Below, piece after piece: positions 1-7,581 of a stretch of 64,000 nucleotides of DNA. The stretch lies in assembly GCF_018885305.1 (NCBI RefSeq), contig NZ_CP076544.1, positions 2,480,001-2,544,000 on the forward strand. Reading direction: 5' to 3'. Each line of letters opens with the position of its first letter. The first letter of the stretch is position 1. This DNA comes from Curtobacterium sp. L6-1. GTDB lineage: Bacteria; Actinomycetota; Actinomycetes; Actinomycetales; Microbacteriaceae. The position numbers were made by a program, and so were the translations under genes. Below the pieces are notes generated by a model. That model searched no databases. It had not been told where the DNA came from and worked only from the letters and a program-made list of their open reading frames with translations.

Positions 1-325
1 GCTGGTGGTCCGGGCGCACGGCGACGGAGAGCCAGCAGTTCGTCGTGCCGGGCTCCTGCTTCGTGTCGTACGACCCGGCCGCGACCGTGGTGCCGTCGGC
101 GTCGCGGACGACGAACAGGCGGCTCGGCGCTCCGGGCTCGTGGCACGTCGGCAGGTACTCGGCCGGGGTCCAGCGCAGTTCGTCGAGCCCGTGCACGGCG
201 ATCTCGGCGGTGTCCGAGACGGCGAGCCACTCGGCGAAGGCGCGGACCGCGTCGGGGTCGTCGTCCATCGTGCGCGGGACGGTGAGTTCGACCACCTCGG
301 GGGCGGTCGTGGCGGATGTGGTCAT
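1..325 (-). CDS. GNAT-like N-acetyltransferase, C-terminus cut by window edge
   Basis: The reading frame runs off the left edge of the window. The ATG at 325 follows GGGAGG at a good distance, so the start is secure. About 108 residues are visible. They contain an N-terminal helix-rich stretch, then RLFVVRDADGTTVAAGSYD and WLSVAVRPDHQ, the strand-strand-VRP pattern that precedes the acetyl-CoA loop in GNAT enzymes. The acetyl-CoA site itself lies outside the window, so activity and substrate cannot be judged. It is divergent from dcd with about 95 bp between them. Confidence 0.6.
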   Translation of the reverse strand, partial: MTTSATTAPEVVELTVPRTMDDDPDAVRAFAEWLAVSDTAEIAVHGLDELRWTPAEYLPTCHEPGAPSRLFVVRDADGTTVAAGSYDTKQEPGTTNCWLSVAVRPDHQ

Positions 326-407
326 GGTCGTTCCTCCCGCCACCCGGGTCGGTCGTCGTCGGGAACCGGGCAGCCGACCAGCGTACCGGTGCGCCGGACG
401 CGGCCGC

Positions 408-413
408 TAGGCT
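408..413 (+). promoter_or_regulatory. -10 box TAGGCT of dcd, leaderless geometry
   Basis: TAGGCT lies exactly 6 nt before the GTG of dcd and no Shine-Dalgarno sequence is present, so transcription probably starts at the start codon. Confidence 0.55.
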
Positions 414-419
414 TCCCCC

Positions 420-1010
420 GTGCTGCTCTCCGACCGCGACATCACTGCTCAGCTCGACCAGGGCCGGATCGGGCTCGACCCGTACGACCCGGCGCTGACG
501 CAGCCGTCCAGCATCGACGTCCGACTCGACAAGTACTTCCGGCTGTTCGACAACCACAAGTACCCGCACATCGACCCGGCCGAGGACCAGCCCGAGCTGA
601 CCCGCCTGGTGGAGACCGACCCCGACGAGGCGTTCGTCCTGCACCCCGGCGAGTTCGTGCTCGGGTCGACGTTCGAGGTCGTCACGCTGCCCGACGACAT
701 CGCGGCACGCCTCGAGGGCAAGAGCTCGCTCGGACGCCTGGGCCTGCTCACCCACTCCACCGCCGGCTTCATCGACCCGGGCTTCTCCGGCCACGTGACG
801 CTCGAGCTGTCGAACGTGGCGACGCTGCCGATCAAGCTGTGGCCCGGCATGAAGATCGGCCAGCTCTGCTTCTTCCAGCTGTCGAGTCCGGCGGAGAAGC
901 CGTACGGATCGGCCGAGTACCAGTCGCGGTACCAGGGACAGCGCGGGCCGACTCCGTCGCGCTCGGCGCAGAACTTCCACCGGGCGGACGTCTCGCGCAC
1001 CTCCGAGTGA
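420..1010 (+). CDS. dcd: dCTP deaminase
   Basis: This cytosolic enzyme deaminates dCTP to dUTP in thymidylate supply; in many actinobacteria the same protein also cleaves dUTP to dUMP. The 196-residue length fits. Visible signatures are the N-terminal [22 protein letters not shown] (about 28-42), the catalytic region [27 protein letters not shown] (about 99-126) with its conserved Arg and Glu-containing loop, and the C-terminal [11 protein letters not shown] nucleotide-binding tail. It starts with GTG directly behind a -10 box, so it is probably translated from a leaderless mRNA. Bifunctionality is inferred from the family, not read from a unique residue. Confidence 0.95.
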   Translation: MLLSDRDITAQLDQGRIGLDPYDPALTQPSSIDVRLDKYFRLFDNHKYPHIDPAEDQPELTRLVETDPDEAFVLHPGEFVLGSTFEVVTLPDDIAARLEGKSSLGRLGLLTHSTAGFIDPGFSGHVTLELSNVATLPIKLWPGMKIGQLCFFQLSSPAEKPYGSAEYQSRYQGQRGPTPSRSAQNFHRADVSRTSE

Positions 1011-1046
1011 CACCAGACATCGGCGTGCGAAATACGGAATCCTGTG

Positions 1047-1052
1047 TATCGT
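1047..1052 (+). promoter_or_regulatory. -10 box TATCGT of the HTH-MNT gene
   Basis: TATCGT, preceded by TGTG (extended -10-like), sits 6 nt before the ATG at 1059. This favours that ATG over the GTG at 1044, which would overlap the promoter. Confidence 0.5.
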
Positions 1053-1058
1053 AGCGTC

Positions 1059-1583
1059 ATGCCGCCAGCACACCTCCGTGCGTCGCCGACGACGCTCTCC
1101 GCCGCCGCGATCATCCGTGAGGCCCGGCTGCGCGCGGACCTGACGCAGGTCCAGCTCGCCTCCCGCGCCGGGGTCACCCAGAGCGTGATCAGCACGTACG
1201 AGAACGGCCGCCGGGAGCCCTCGCTCGCCGCACTGCAGCGACTCCTGCTCGCGGCGGGCTTCCGCACCGCGATCGACCTGCAGCCGGTCGCCGAACCCGC
1301 ACCGCTCCGCGAACTCGTGGCCCGCCACCGGGACGACCTCGTCGCGCTGCTCGAGCGCCACGGCGCCGTCGCGGTCCGCCAGCTGCTCGGCCACGGCGAC
1401 CGCGTGCGAACCGAGGACTGGACCGCCGACGTCGAACTCGTCGTCGACCTGGAACCGCCCGCGGGCATCTTCTCGCTCATGCGGATGCAGGAAGCGGCCG
1501 AACAGCTGCTCGGGGTGCGCGTCGACGTCCTCGCCGCCGACGCCCTGACGAGCGACGTCCTCGACCGGGCCGTGCCGATGTGA
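1059..1583 (+). CDS. XRE-type HTH fused to a degenerate MNT nucleotidyltransferase domain
   Basis: Residues 13-66 form a Cro/C1-type helix-turn-helix (LTQVQLASRAGVTQSVISTYE). Residues about 82-174 align by eye to MNT-type minimal nucleotidyltransferases, which act as antitoxins by AMPylating HEPN (HepT) partners. The usual GS-x10-DxD active site is altered: GS reads GH (111-112) and DxD reads DVE (124-126), so catalysis is doubtful. The GTG of the next gene overlaps the stop (ATGTGA), which means tight translational coupling to a HepT-like partner. I infer a DNA-binding regulator or antitoxin that no longer modifies its partner enzymatically. The ATG at 1059 was chosen because of the -10 box just upstream. 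Confidence 0.75.
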   Translation: MPPAHLRASPTTLSAAAIIREARLRADLTQVQLASRAGVTQSVISTYENGRREPSLAALQRLLLAAGFRTAIDLQPVAEPAPLRELVARHRDDLVALLERHGAVAVRQLLGHGDRVRTEDWTADVELVVDLEPPAGIFSLMRMQEAAEQLLGVRVDVLAADALTSDVLDRAVPM

Positions 1584-1909
1584 GCCCCACACCGCAGGAG
1601 CGGCTCGACGACGTGCTCCTCGCCTGCCGCCGGATCCAGGAGTACGTGGCCGACCCGACCCTGCCCGAGACGGTCGTGCACGACGCCGTCCGGATGCGGC
1701 TGATCGACATCGCGTCGTCGGTCCGGTCCCTCCCGCCGGCCGTGACGGCCCGCGAACCGGCGATCCCCTGGGCGCAGGTGTCCGCCCTCGCCGAACGGCT
1801 CACGCGTCGACCGTGCGACACCCCGGCGTCCGTCCTGCTCAGCACCGCCCGGACGGACGTGCCGGTGCTCTGCGAAGCGGCGCTCCGGATGCGGGCCCGC
1901 TGCGGCTGA
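1580..1909 (+). CDS. HepT-like HEPN (DUF86) protein lacking the RNase motif
   Basis: The 109-residue protein matches the layout of HepT/DUF86: ERLDDVLLACRRIQEY, then HDAVRMRLIDIASSVRSLP, then EPAIPWAQV. In active HepT toxins the segment after the conserved Trp carries R-N/D-x4-H-x-Y. Counting from W64 without gaps, those positions are A71, E72, R76 and P78, so the HEPN RNase residues are all replaced. The gene overlaps its HTH-MNT partner and ends 15 bp from a convergent gene. It is probably a structural or regulatory partner rather than an RNase; the pair could still form the MNT-HEPN complex. The family assignment is by eye. Confidence 0.65.
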   Translation: MSPTPQERLDDVLLACRRIQEYVADPTLPETVVHDAVRMRLIDIASSVRSLPPAVTAREPAIPWAQVSALAERLTRRPCDTPASVLLSTARTDVPVLCEAALRMRARCG

Positions 1910-1924
1910 TCGGTGCGGCGGCGG

Positions 1925-2272
1925 TCAGTCCCCGTGCACGACGCACACCGCATCGAGGTCGAGCGACGCCTCGAGCGCTGCCGAGACCCCGGCCTCACCG
2001 TCTGCGCTGTAGGGGGTGACGGTGTCGACCCACCACAGCGGCACCGACATGGCGGGGGCGTCCGGCAGCAGCCGTTCGACCTCCTCGGCGGTGTCCACGC
2101 GGCGGACCCCGAGCACCGTGATGACCGGGTGCGTGGCGTCACGGCAGACCTGCATCATCGGGCCGTCGTCGAGCGCCCGGACGCCCCATGCGTCGTCGTG
2201 AAGCAGCAGTGCCTCGGCGACGTCGCGGACCTGCACCTCGCCACGGCAGAGGAGCGTCACCTCACGCGGCAC
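1925..2272 (-). CDS. Small hypothetical protein downstream of the DUF6177 gene
   Basis: This is a 115-residue soluble acidic protein without signal peptide or membrane segment. I do not recognise the family. It contains VTLLCRGEVQVRD near the N-terminus and a hydrophobic core, MSVPLWWVDTVTPY, near residue 80. The frame overlaps the end of the DUF6177 gene by 11 bp (GTG at 2272); a second GTG at 2260, just behind the upstream stop, is an equally possible start. The overlap implies cotranslation with the DUF6177 protein, so the two probably work together. Confidence 0.6.
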   Translation of the reverse strand: MPREVTLLCRGEVQVRDVAEALLLHDDAWGVRALDDGPMMQVCRDATHPVITVLGVRRVDTAEEVERLLPDAPAMSVPLWWVDTVTPYSADGEAGVSAALEASLDLDAVCVVHGD

Positions 2273-3335
2273 CCTGTGACCCCTGTCCGCCGTGCTGCAT
2301 CGCGTGCGGTCCGAGTGCTCCGTCGTCGTGCGCCGGGTCAAGGGGCGCGCCGCCGACGAGCTGCAGGAAGCGGTCCTCGTCGATGCGGTCGAGGAACGAC
2401 TCGAGGGCGGTCCACCCGTCCTGGAACCGGACGACCAGTCCTTCGCCGACCTCGCCCGCGAAGGACTCGGTGGTCGTTCGGACCGGGGGCCACTCGCCGC
2501 CGCGGTCGAGGAAGCGGACGGCCTCGGGGCCGACGATGACGGCGAGGGGCTCCGGTTCGCCGTGGGCGACCGCGCGGACGAGGTGGTCGGCGTCGCCACG
2601 GCGCTGCATGACCACCCCGAACACGGGCTCGACGTCACCCGCCACCCGGTGCACGGCGTCGAGCAGACGGGAGGCGAGCTCCGGGTCGGCTCCGCCCTCG
2701 GGCACCGTCAGCACCGCGGACAGCGTCTCGACGACGACCTCGTCGGTCAGGTGGGCGGTCATCGTGGCGGAGATCCCGTCCCCGACCGCGTACGACGTGC
2801 TGATGCCGGGCGACTCGTGCTTGGCGTACTGCGTGACGACCCAGCGGTCCCACGCCGAGGCGAGCGGCTCCGAGGTGCCCCACCGCGTCGGGCAGGTTCC
2901 CACGGTGTCGCAGAGCGCCTCGATCGCCGAGCCGATGTCGACCGTGCGCTCGTCGTGGTGCCGGAGGGTGAGGTCGATGCTGATCTGCCGGACCGAGCCC
3001 GTCGCCTGCCGGTGCTCCGGCGCCGGCTCTCCGAGCAGCTCCGGGCCCTGCTCGACGAAGTCCTCGATGCCCGCGGCCGACACACCGGTCCGGCCGTCGC
3101 GGAGAGCGCCGTCGGTGCCGCGGACGGCCCATGCGGCGCCGTGCGCACCCAGCGCGTGCCGGAGGGCGGGGGTGAGCGCAGCCTCCTGGCCGGTGCGGAG
3201 CACGACGGTGCGTCCGGCGGCCGAGGCGCGACGGAGGAGCGCGTCGAGGGAGTCGGTGAGCCACACGACAGGGGCGCTCGAATCGACCACGATGGCCGGT
3301 CCGACCACGTCGTCGATGAGGGGATGTCTGACCAT
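2262..3335 (-). CDS. DUF6177 family protein
   Basis: The protein has 357 residues. The ATG at 3335 is preceded by GAGGAGG at ideal spacing. The N-terminus (HPLIDDVVGPAIVVDSSAPVVWLTDSL) and the central LTPALRHALGAHGAAWAVRGTDG, followed later by WGTSEPLASAWDRW, match what I know of DUF6177, an actinobacterial family of unknown activity that sometimes sits near type VII secretion genes. No ESX genes are present here. No signal peptide or membrane helix is seen. It is translationally coupled to the small gene downstream. The biochemical role is unknown. Confidence 0.7.
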   Translation of the reverse strand: MVRHPLIDDVVGPAIVVDSSAPVVWLTDSLDALLRRASAAGRTVVLRTGQEAALTPALRHALGAHGAAWAVRGTDGALRDGRTGVSAAGIEDFVEQGPELLGEPAPEHRQATGSVRQISIDLTLRHHDERTVDIGSAIEALCDTVGTCPTRWGTSEPLASAWDRWVVTQYAKHESPGISTSYAVGDGISATMTAHLTDEVVVETLSAVLTVPEGGADPELASRLLDAVHRVAGDVEPVFGVVMQRRGDADHLVRAVAHGEPEPLAVIVGPEAVRFLDRGGEWPPVRTTTESFAGEVGEGLVVRFQDGWTALESFLDRIDEDRFLQLVGGAPLDPAHDDGALGPHAMQHGGQGSQGAA

Positions 3336-3520
3336 CCTGGGCCTCCTCGGGTCGGTCTGCTGGCGCGCTGCGGATCCCCCTGGACGGTACACACGCCGTC
3401 CGGGAGTGTCCGTCGGGAACGGCGGCTCACAGGACAGAGACAGGGGCGGCCGGGAGGCGCGGCTCGCGTCCGCCTCGAGCGGTGCGCGGACGTCCGGCTG
3501 GCATCCAGCGGATCATCCGC

Positions 3521-3526
3521 TAGGCT
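3521..3526 (+). promoter_or_regulatory. -10 box of the tRNA-Gly gene
   Basis: TAGGCT lies 25 nt before the mature tRNA 5' end; TGGCAT about 16 bp further upstream is a weak -35 candidate. Confidence 0.45.
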
Positions 3527-3551
3527 GGTGCGGTCCCGTTCGCCGGGGCGC

Positions 3552-3622
3552 GCGAGTGTAGTTCAATGGTAGAACTCCAGCTTCCCAAGCTGGTAGCGCG
3601 GGTTCGATTCCCGTCACTCGCT
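3552..3622 (+). tRNA. tRNA-Gly (anticodon CCC)
   Basis: The acceptor arms GCGAGTG and CACTCGC pair fully, with discriminator T at 3622. The D-loop contains GTTCAATGGTAGAAC. The anticodon stem CCAGC/GCTGG closes a 7-nt loop TTCCCAA, so the anticodon is CCC. The T-arm contains GGTTCGATTCCC. No CCA is encoded. Length is 71 nt. It is an isolated gene with no integrase or duplicated 3' end nearby, so it is not marking an integrated element in this window. Confidence 0.97.
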
Positions 3623-3643
3623 CTGGATCATCCCTCTCCGAGC

Positions 3644-3715
3644 GTGTCGTTCGTCGACGCAGTGTCGTTCCTCGACGCAGTGTCGTCCGTCGTGGCAGTG
3701 CCGTCCATCGCTCGT
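3644..3715. repeat. 18-bp tandem repeat, four copies
   Basis: Copies begin at 3644, 3662, 3680 and 3698 with the consensus GTGTCGTTCSTCGACGCA; the third and fourth are degenerate. The array lies just downstream of the tRNA in a 217-bp gap without a convincing gene. Confidence 0.7.
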
Positions 3716-3839
3716 CGACGCGGCGTCGTCCCGGCGCAGCCACGGCCGCAGGCCCACACCAGCGCTCGGCTGGCAACGACCCGGCCGACACACGGATCCG
3801 ACCGGATTGCGGAGCACGATCGCCCTGACGAGGGTCCGG

Positions 3840-4400
3840 TCACCGACCGACTGCCTGCCCGATCTCGCGTCCGTGGGGATCAGCGGCCACGACGGCGGCC
3901 CAGAGGACCTCGCCGTCGACGACCGTGAGCGTCGGTTCGAGCCCGAGCCGCTGGGCGACGCGCGCCGACACCAGGTGATCGGGGTGGATGGCGGCTCGCA
4001 GGTGCCGCACGCCGATGGAGGTCAGCCACGTCACGACTGCAGACGCAGCCTCTCCCGCGAGACCACGGCCCTGCTCGGATGCCGTGACGAGCCAGGCGAG
4101 GTCGGCGACGAGGTCGGTGCCGTCCTGCGTGAGCGTCGCCTGCACGAAACCGATGGCCGGACCGCCGCGAGCAGGCCGGATGACCCAGTTCTGCCACCCG
4201 GCGCTCCCGTCCTCGGACCGGCCCTGCACCTGGCGGGCGTAGCGCGACTGGAGTTCCTGCAGGGTGGGAGACTGTCCGCCCGTGAACCGGTAGAGGTCTG
4301 GAGGTGCCAGCGCGGCTTCCATCTCGATCGCATGGCCCACGGCGAGCGGCTCCAGGGAGAGGCGGTCCGTCTGCAGGGGAACCGTTCGCGGCCACGACAT
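3840..4400 (-). CDS. GNAT family N-acetyltransferase (RimJ/RimL-like)
   Basis: About 186 residues. It opens with LQTDRLSLEPLAVGHA, typical of the RimJ/RimL-type subfamily, and carries the acetyl-CoA loop motif ASEQGRGLAGEAASAVVTWL in the middle, followed by IRHLRAAIHPDHLVSARVAQRLGLE, the usual C-terminal helix that closes over the donor. The substrate could be a protein N-terminus or a small amine. The ATG at 4400 (MSWPRT) begins the homologous part; an in-frame ATG at 4487 would add 29 unconserved residues. No good Shine-Dalgarno sequence is present. Confidence 0.8.
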   Translation of the reverse strand: MSWPRTVPLQTDRLSLEPLAVGHAIEMEAALAPPDLYRFTGGQSPTLQELQSRYARQVQGRSEDGSAGWQNWVIRPARGGPAIGFVQATLTQDGTDLVADLAWLVTASEQGRGLAGEAASAVVTWLTSIGVRHLRAAIHPDHLVSARVAQRLGLEPTLTVVDGEVLWAAVVAADPHGREIGQAVGR

Positions 4401-5006
4401 GGTCCGAGCTTCGCAGGTCGTCCGGCCTGTCTCCGTTCCACGGTGCGGAGAGCGCTCGTCCACACCGATGTGCTCGTGGAGGGGCATGGTCCACTTCCGA
4501 CGATCGGTGACGAGGGCGGTCTTCGTCAGTGCGAGCGCAGCTGGGCCGGCTGACGACGGTCACGCTGCGCCTCCACCGCCCGGCGCGGCAGGCGGGGCGA
4601 CCCGGCGGCTCGGCGACCCGGCGACCCGGCGGCCCGGCAGCCCGGCAGCCCGGCAGCCCGGCAGCCCGGCACACTGTCGTGCTCACCGTCGGCGCGTGAC
4701 GAGCTGGTGACGATCAGACGCGTCCGAGCATCGTTTCGTCGAGGATGGCCCCGCCGAGCATCCAGCCGCCGTCGGCGACTCGTCCAGGATGACGACGCTC
4801 TCCGGGCCGCACCGACGGTGGCGGTGCGACCCGAGGACGGGTAGCGTTCGGGCGACGAGTCCGCAGACCACCCCCGGAGTCATGGCAACGCAGCACTGAG
4901 CCGACGCACCAGCGACGGCGCCTCCTCTCCGTGAGCCTCCCGCTCACGGAGTTCCTGCACGCCCGCGCCGCCGACCCGGCCGCGCGACGACTCCTGGGAC
5001 CACTCC
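4401..5006. other. 606-bp gap with repeat and possible gene debris
   Basis: I see no convincing gene. On the minus strand, 4717-4880 shows two short coding-like stretches in different frames (GPESVVILDE, then VADGGWMLGGAILDETMLG) with GC-rich third positions. This may be a frameshifted remnant, but I cannot name the family. An 8-bp tandem repeat is annotated separately. Confidence 0.3.
4599..4672. repeat. 8-bp tandem repeat CCCGGCAG
   Basis: Five exact or near-exact 8-bp units run from 4633 to 4672, preceded by degenerate copies (CCCGGCGG, CCCGGCGA) from about 4599. Confidence 0.8.
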
Positions 5007-6269
5007 GTGCTGTTCGCTCCCGCCCGACTCCGGGCATCGCTCTCCACCCTCCGTGACCACCGGTTCGTGACGTTCGCCGTCCTCACCGACACCATCGGCG
5101 CCGGGCTGACGCTCCCGCTGTCGATCGTCTACTTCACCCTCACCACCGACGTGCCGCTCGCCCTGATCGGCGTGCTCTCGACCGTCGGCTCGCTGATCGC
5201 GCTCCCGATCGGCCTGGTCGGCGGCGTGCTCACCGACCGGTTCGGCGCGAAGGCGTCGATGATCCTCAACAACCTCCTGTCGGCGGCGGGCTTCACGCTC
5301 TACCTCGTCGCGCACGACCCCGCGACGGTCTTCGCCGCGATCTTCCTCGCCAACGCGTCGGAGCGGCTCTACTGGACCTCGTGGACGGCGTACGTCCACG
5401 ACCTCGCCGACGGCCGCCCCTTCGAACGGTGGTTCGCGTTCCTCGAGGCGACGAAGGCCGCGGCCCTGGGCGCGGGGGCGGTCGTCGCCGCCGTCACGCT
5501 CGCACAGGGCCAGCAGGGGCTCCGCTGGCTGGTGCTCGCCAACGTCGTCACGAGCGTCGTCGCCGCGGTCGTCTTCGCGACGCAGCGGACCGGGACGCGG
5601 AGGGCGGCGGCCACCGGCTCGGCCGACCGTCGCGGGACGGGCGGCTCCCTCCGGGCGTTCGCAGCCGACAGGTCGATGCGGCTCATCACCCTCGGCCAGT
5701 TCCTCGTCGGGCCGGCCATGGTCCTCCCGAACGTCGCGCTGAGCGTCCTGTTCGTGGAGCGGTGGGGCATGCCTCCCGCAGTCGCCCCCGTCCAGTTCGC
5801 CGTCGCCACCGGGCTGTGCGCGGTCCTCCAGACGACGGTGACCCGGCGCGTCGCCGGGATCCGGCGGAGCCGGCTCATCGGCACCGGCGCGCTCCTCACC
5901 GCCGCGACGGTGGTACCCCTGGTGTTCCTCCCGCCGCTCCACGGCGTCGTCGCGTGGGTGTACGTCGGCGCGACCGCCGTCGTGCTCGCCGTGGCGGACA
6001 TGCTGTCCCTCCCGGCGGCGAACGCCGTGATGGCGGAGGCGCCCCATCCGCGTGTCCGCGGGCGGGCGATCGGGGTGTTCCAGACGGCGGGTTCGGTCGG
6101 GATGGCGCTCTTCCCGCTCACCCTGGGGCTGCTCGACAGCCGCTTCCCCTGGGTGCTGTGGGTCGTCTGCGTGGTCGTGTTCGCCGCGGCGGCGTGGGCA
6201 TGGCGAGCGGCGGTCGACGGCCTGCCCGACCGGGTGCAGATCGCGTCCGTGGCCGACCTGGAGGCGTGA
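5007..6269 (+). CDS. MFS transporter, probable drug exporter
   Basis: A 420-residue integral membrane protein with about twelve hydrophobic segments. The loop between helices 2 and 3 carries the MFS motif GGVLTDRFGAKAS (about 74-86), and a related motif, VRGRAIGVFQTAGSVGMALFP, is in the second half. A charged linker (RTGTRRAAATGSADRRG) near residue 195 separates the two six-helix halves. It most resembles multidrug-type exporters, but the substrate cannot be read. The GTG at 5007 has no clear Shine-Dalgarno sequence, so the start is uncertain by a few codons. It stands alone. Confidence 0.85.
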   Translation: MLFAPARLRASLSTLRDHRFVTFAVLTDTIGAGLTLPLSIVYFTLTTDVPLALIGVLSTVGSLIALPIGLVGGVLTDRFGAKASMILNNLLSAAGFTLYLVAHDPATVFAAIFLANASERLYWTSWTAYVHDLADGRPFERWFAFLEATKAAALGAGAVVAAVTLAQGQQGLRWLVLANVVTSVVAAVVFATQRTGTRRAAATGSADRRGTGGSLRAFAADRSMRLITLGQFLVGPAMVLPNVALSVLFVERWGMPPAVAPVQFAVATGLCAVLQTTVTRRVAGIRRSRLIGTGALLTAATVVPLVFLPPLHGVVAWVYVGATAVVLAVADMLSLPAANAVMAEAPHPRVRGRAIGVFQTAGSVGMALFPLTLGLLDSRFPWVLWVVCVVVFAAAAWAWRAAVDGLPDRVQIASVADLEA

Positions 6270-6316
6270 CCCGACCCCGCCTCGCGTCACCGGCGGGTCC
6301 GGGCCCGGCTCCAGGT

Positions 6317-6347
<31 letters not shown>

Positions 6348-6390
6348 GACCGTTGCGGCTGGTCGGCGCGTGCCCCTATGGTCGGCCTCG

Positions 6391-7440
6391 ATGATCGACG
6401 CAGACGTCCGGGCGGCCCTCGAGGTGTGGTCGCCGGCAGAGCTCCCGAGCTGGAACCCGGCCTGGCGTGAGGAACTGGCCCGGTGGGCGGAACCGAGCCT
6501 CGCCCTCGTCGGCGACGCGGCGTGGGGCGGTGCCGTCCGCGACGCGGTGCAGCTCCCCGTCGCCGACCCGCTGCTCTGGGCGAACCGACACCTCTCCCTC
6601 TCCTCCGGAGGATGGGCGGTCACCGGCATCCGGTTCCGCGGGCGCGACGTCACGAAGCCGTTCGTCGACGTCATCGCGACGAGTGTCACGCCGGACGCCA
6701 CCGGGATCGCGGAGCTCGCCGAGGTCCTGGTCCAATACGAGGCCTTCGCACCGCGCTGCCTCCGCGTGCACCTGCCGGGGGACGCACGCAGCGCCGGTGC
6801 ACTCGCGGGAGCGCCGTTCACCTCCGCGCCGGACCAACTCGTCGTGGCGGGGTCCGTGACCGCGGTGAACGCTCGGGCGCGGACTGCTCGTTCCTCCGCC
6901 GTCGAACTCGTCCGGTCGACGCCGGAGGCCGCCGCAGCACGGGTCGCGGGCATCTACGCCGAGGTGCAGCGCTCCCGTCCCGACCTCGACGAGTGGGCCA
7001 CACCGGCGAGCGCGGACGACCTCGCCGACGCCGACGACGAGGGCCTGCTGTTCGACGTCGTGGTCGAGGGCCGGACGGCGGGCGTCGTCGCGGCCGCTCG
7101 TGACGACGCGTACGGCTTCACCGGGTTCGGCGTCGAGGAGATCGCCCTCGACGCCGAGCACCGTCGCCGCGGGTACGGCCCCGCCGTCCTCCAGCACCTC
7201 GCACAGCGGTTGCCCGCCGAGGCACCGGACGTGCTCTGGGGGCACGTCCACCCGGACAACACGCCCTCGCTGCGCAACGCCCTCGCGAGCGGGCGCACGG
7301 TGGTGTCGTCCCTGGTGTGGGTCACCCCGACCGGGTGGCCGGGCATGCCCGGCACACCGGACACCTCCACGCCGGACGCTCCTCGGCCGTCCTCCACAGG
7401 GGTGTCCCCCGACGGGTCGAGCGGGCCGGGCGCGCCGTAG
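6391..7440 (+). CDS. GNAT family N-acetyltransferase with proline-rich tail
   Basis: 349 residues. The C-terminal half holds a GNAT core: LLFDVVVEGRTAGVVAA, then FGVEEIALDAEHRRRGYGPAVLQHLAQRL, which contains the acetyl-CoA loop RRRGYG, then WGHVHPDNTPSLRNALASG. The N-terminal 180 residues form a second, degenerate acetyltransferase-like or substrate domain without an obvious donor site. The last 35 residues (GMPGTPDTSTPDAPRPSS onward) are disordered and Pro/Ser/Thr-rich. Substrate unknown. Its frame continues past the stop into the wrecked oxidoreductase described next, which probably once was the following gene. Confidence 0.75.
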   Translation: MIDADVRAALEVWSPAELPSWNPAWREELARWAEPSLALVGDAAWGGAVRDAVQLPVADPLLWANRHLSLSSGGWAVTGIRFRGRDVTKPFVDVIATSVTPDATGIAELAEVLVQYEAFAPRCLRVHLPGDARSAGALAGAPFTSAPDQLVVAGSVTAVNARARTARSSAVELVRSTPEAAAARVAGIYAEVQRSRPDLDEWATPASADDLADADDEGLLFDVVVEGRTAGVVAAARDDAYGFTGFGVEEIALDAEHRRRGYGPAVLQHLAQRLPAEAPDVLWGHVHPDNTPSLRNALASGRTVVSSLVWVTPTGWPGMPGTPDTSTPDAPRPSSTGVSPDGSSGPGAP

Positions 7441-7470
7441 CCTGGTGGCACGTCCGCTCCCGCGCCCCGC

Positions 7471-7581
7471 CCGTACGACCGCGTCGTCATCGGCGGTGGC
7501 GTCGTCGGAGCAGCGACCGCCCGGTCGCTGGCGTCCGCGGCGAGCGCACCCTGCTCGTCGAGCAGCACGCCCGCGGGCGGC
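7471..7581 (+). pseudogene. Remnant of an FAD-dependent oxidoreductase N-terminus
   Basis: From 7474 the plus strand reads YDRVVIGGGVVGAATARSLA, a textbook FAD-binding GxGxxG beta-alpha unit as in glycine/sarcosine-oxidase-type enzymes. Around 7541 the frame breaks; adding one base restores ASAGERTLLVEQHARGR, the expected second strand ending in the ribose-binding Glu. The sequence then stops against the 3' end of the convergent FNT gene. There is no start codon in frame after the upstream stop. It is therefore a start-less, frameshifted and truncated relic of about 37 codons. Confidence 0.65.

Noticed and set aside
1580..1909. Active HepT RNase toxin
   Set aside because: The positions of the HEPN Arg, Asn/Asp, His and Tyr are Ala, Glu, Arg and Pro in an ungapped alignment.
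3552..3622. tRNA as attachment site of an integrated element
   Set aside because: No integrase, no phage genes and no repeated tRNA 3' end were found in the window.
4717..4880. Functional small gene on the minus strand
   Set aside because: Coding-like stretches are in two frames without a shared start, so at most it is debris.
4931..5054. Short plus-strand frame MSLPLTEFLHARAADPAARR before the MFS gene
   Set aside because: It overlaps the MFS start, has no clear ribosome site and matches only vaguely a small-protein family.
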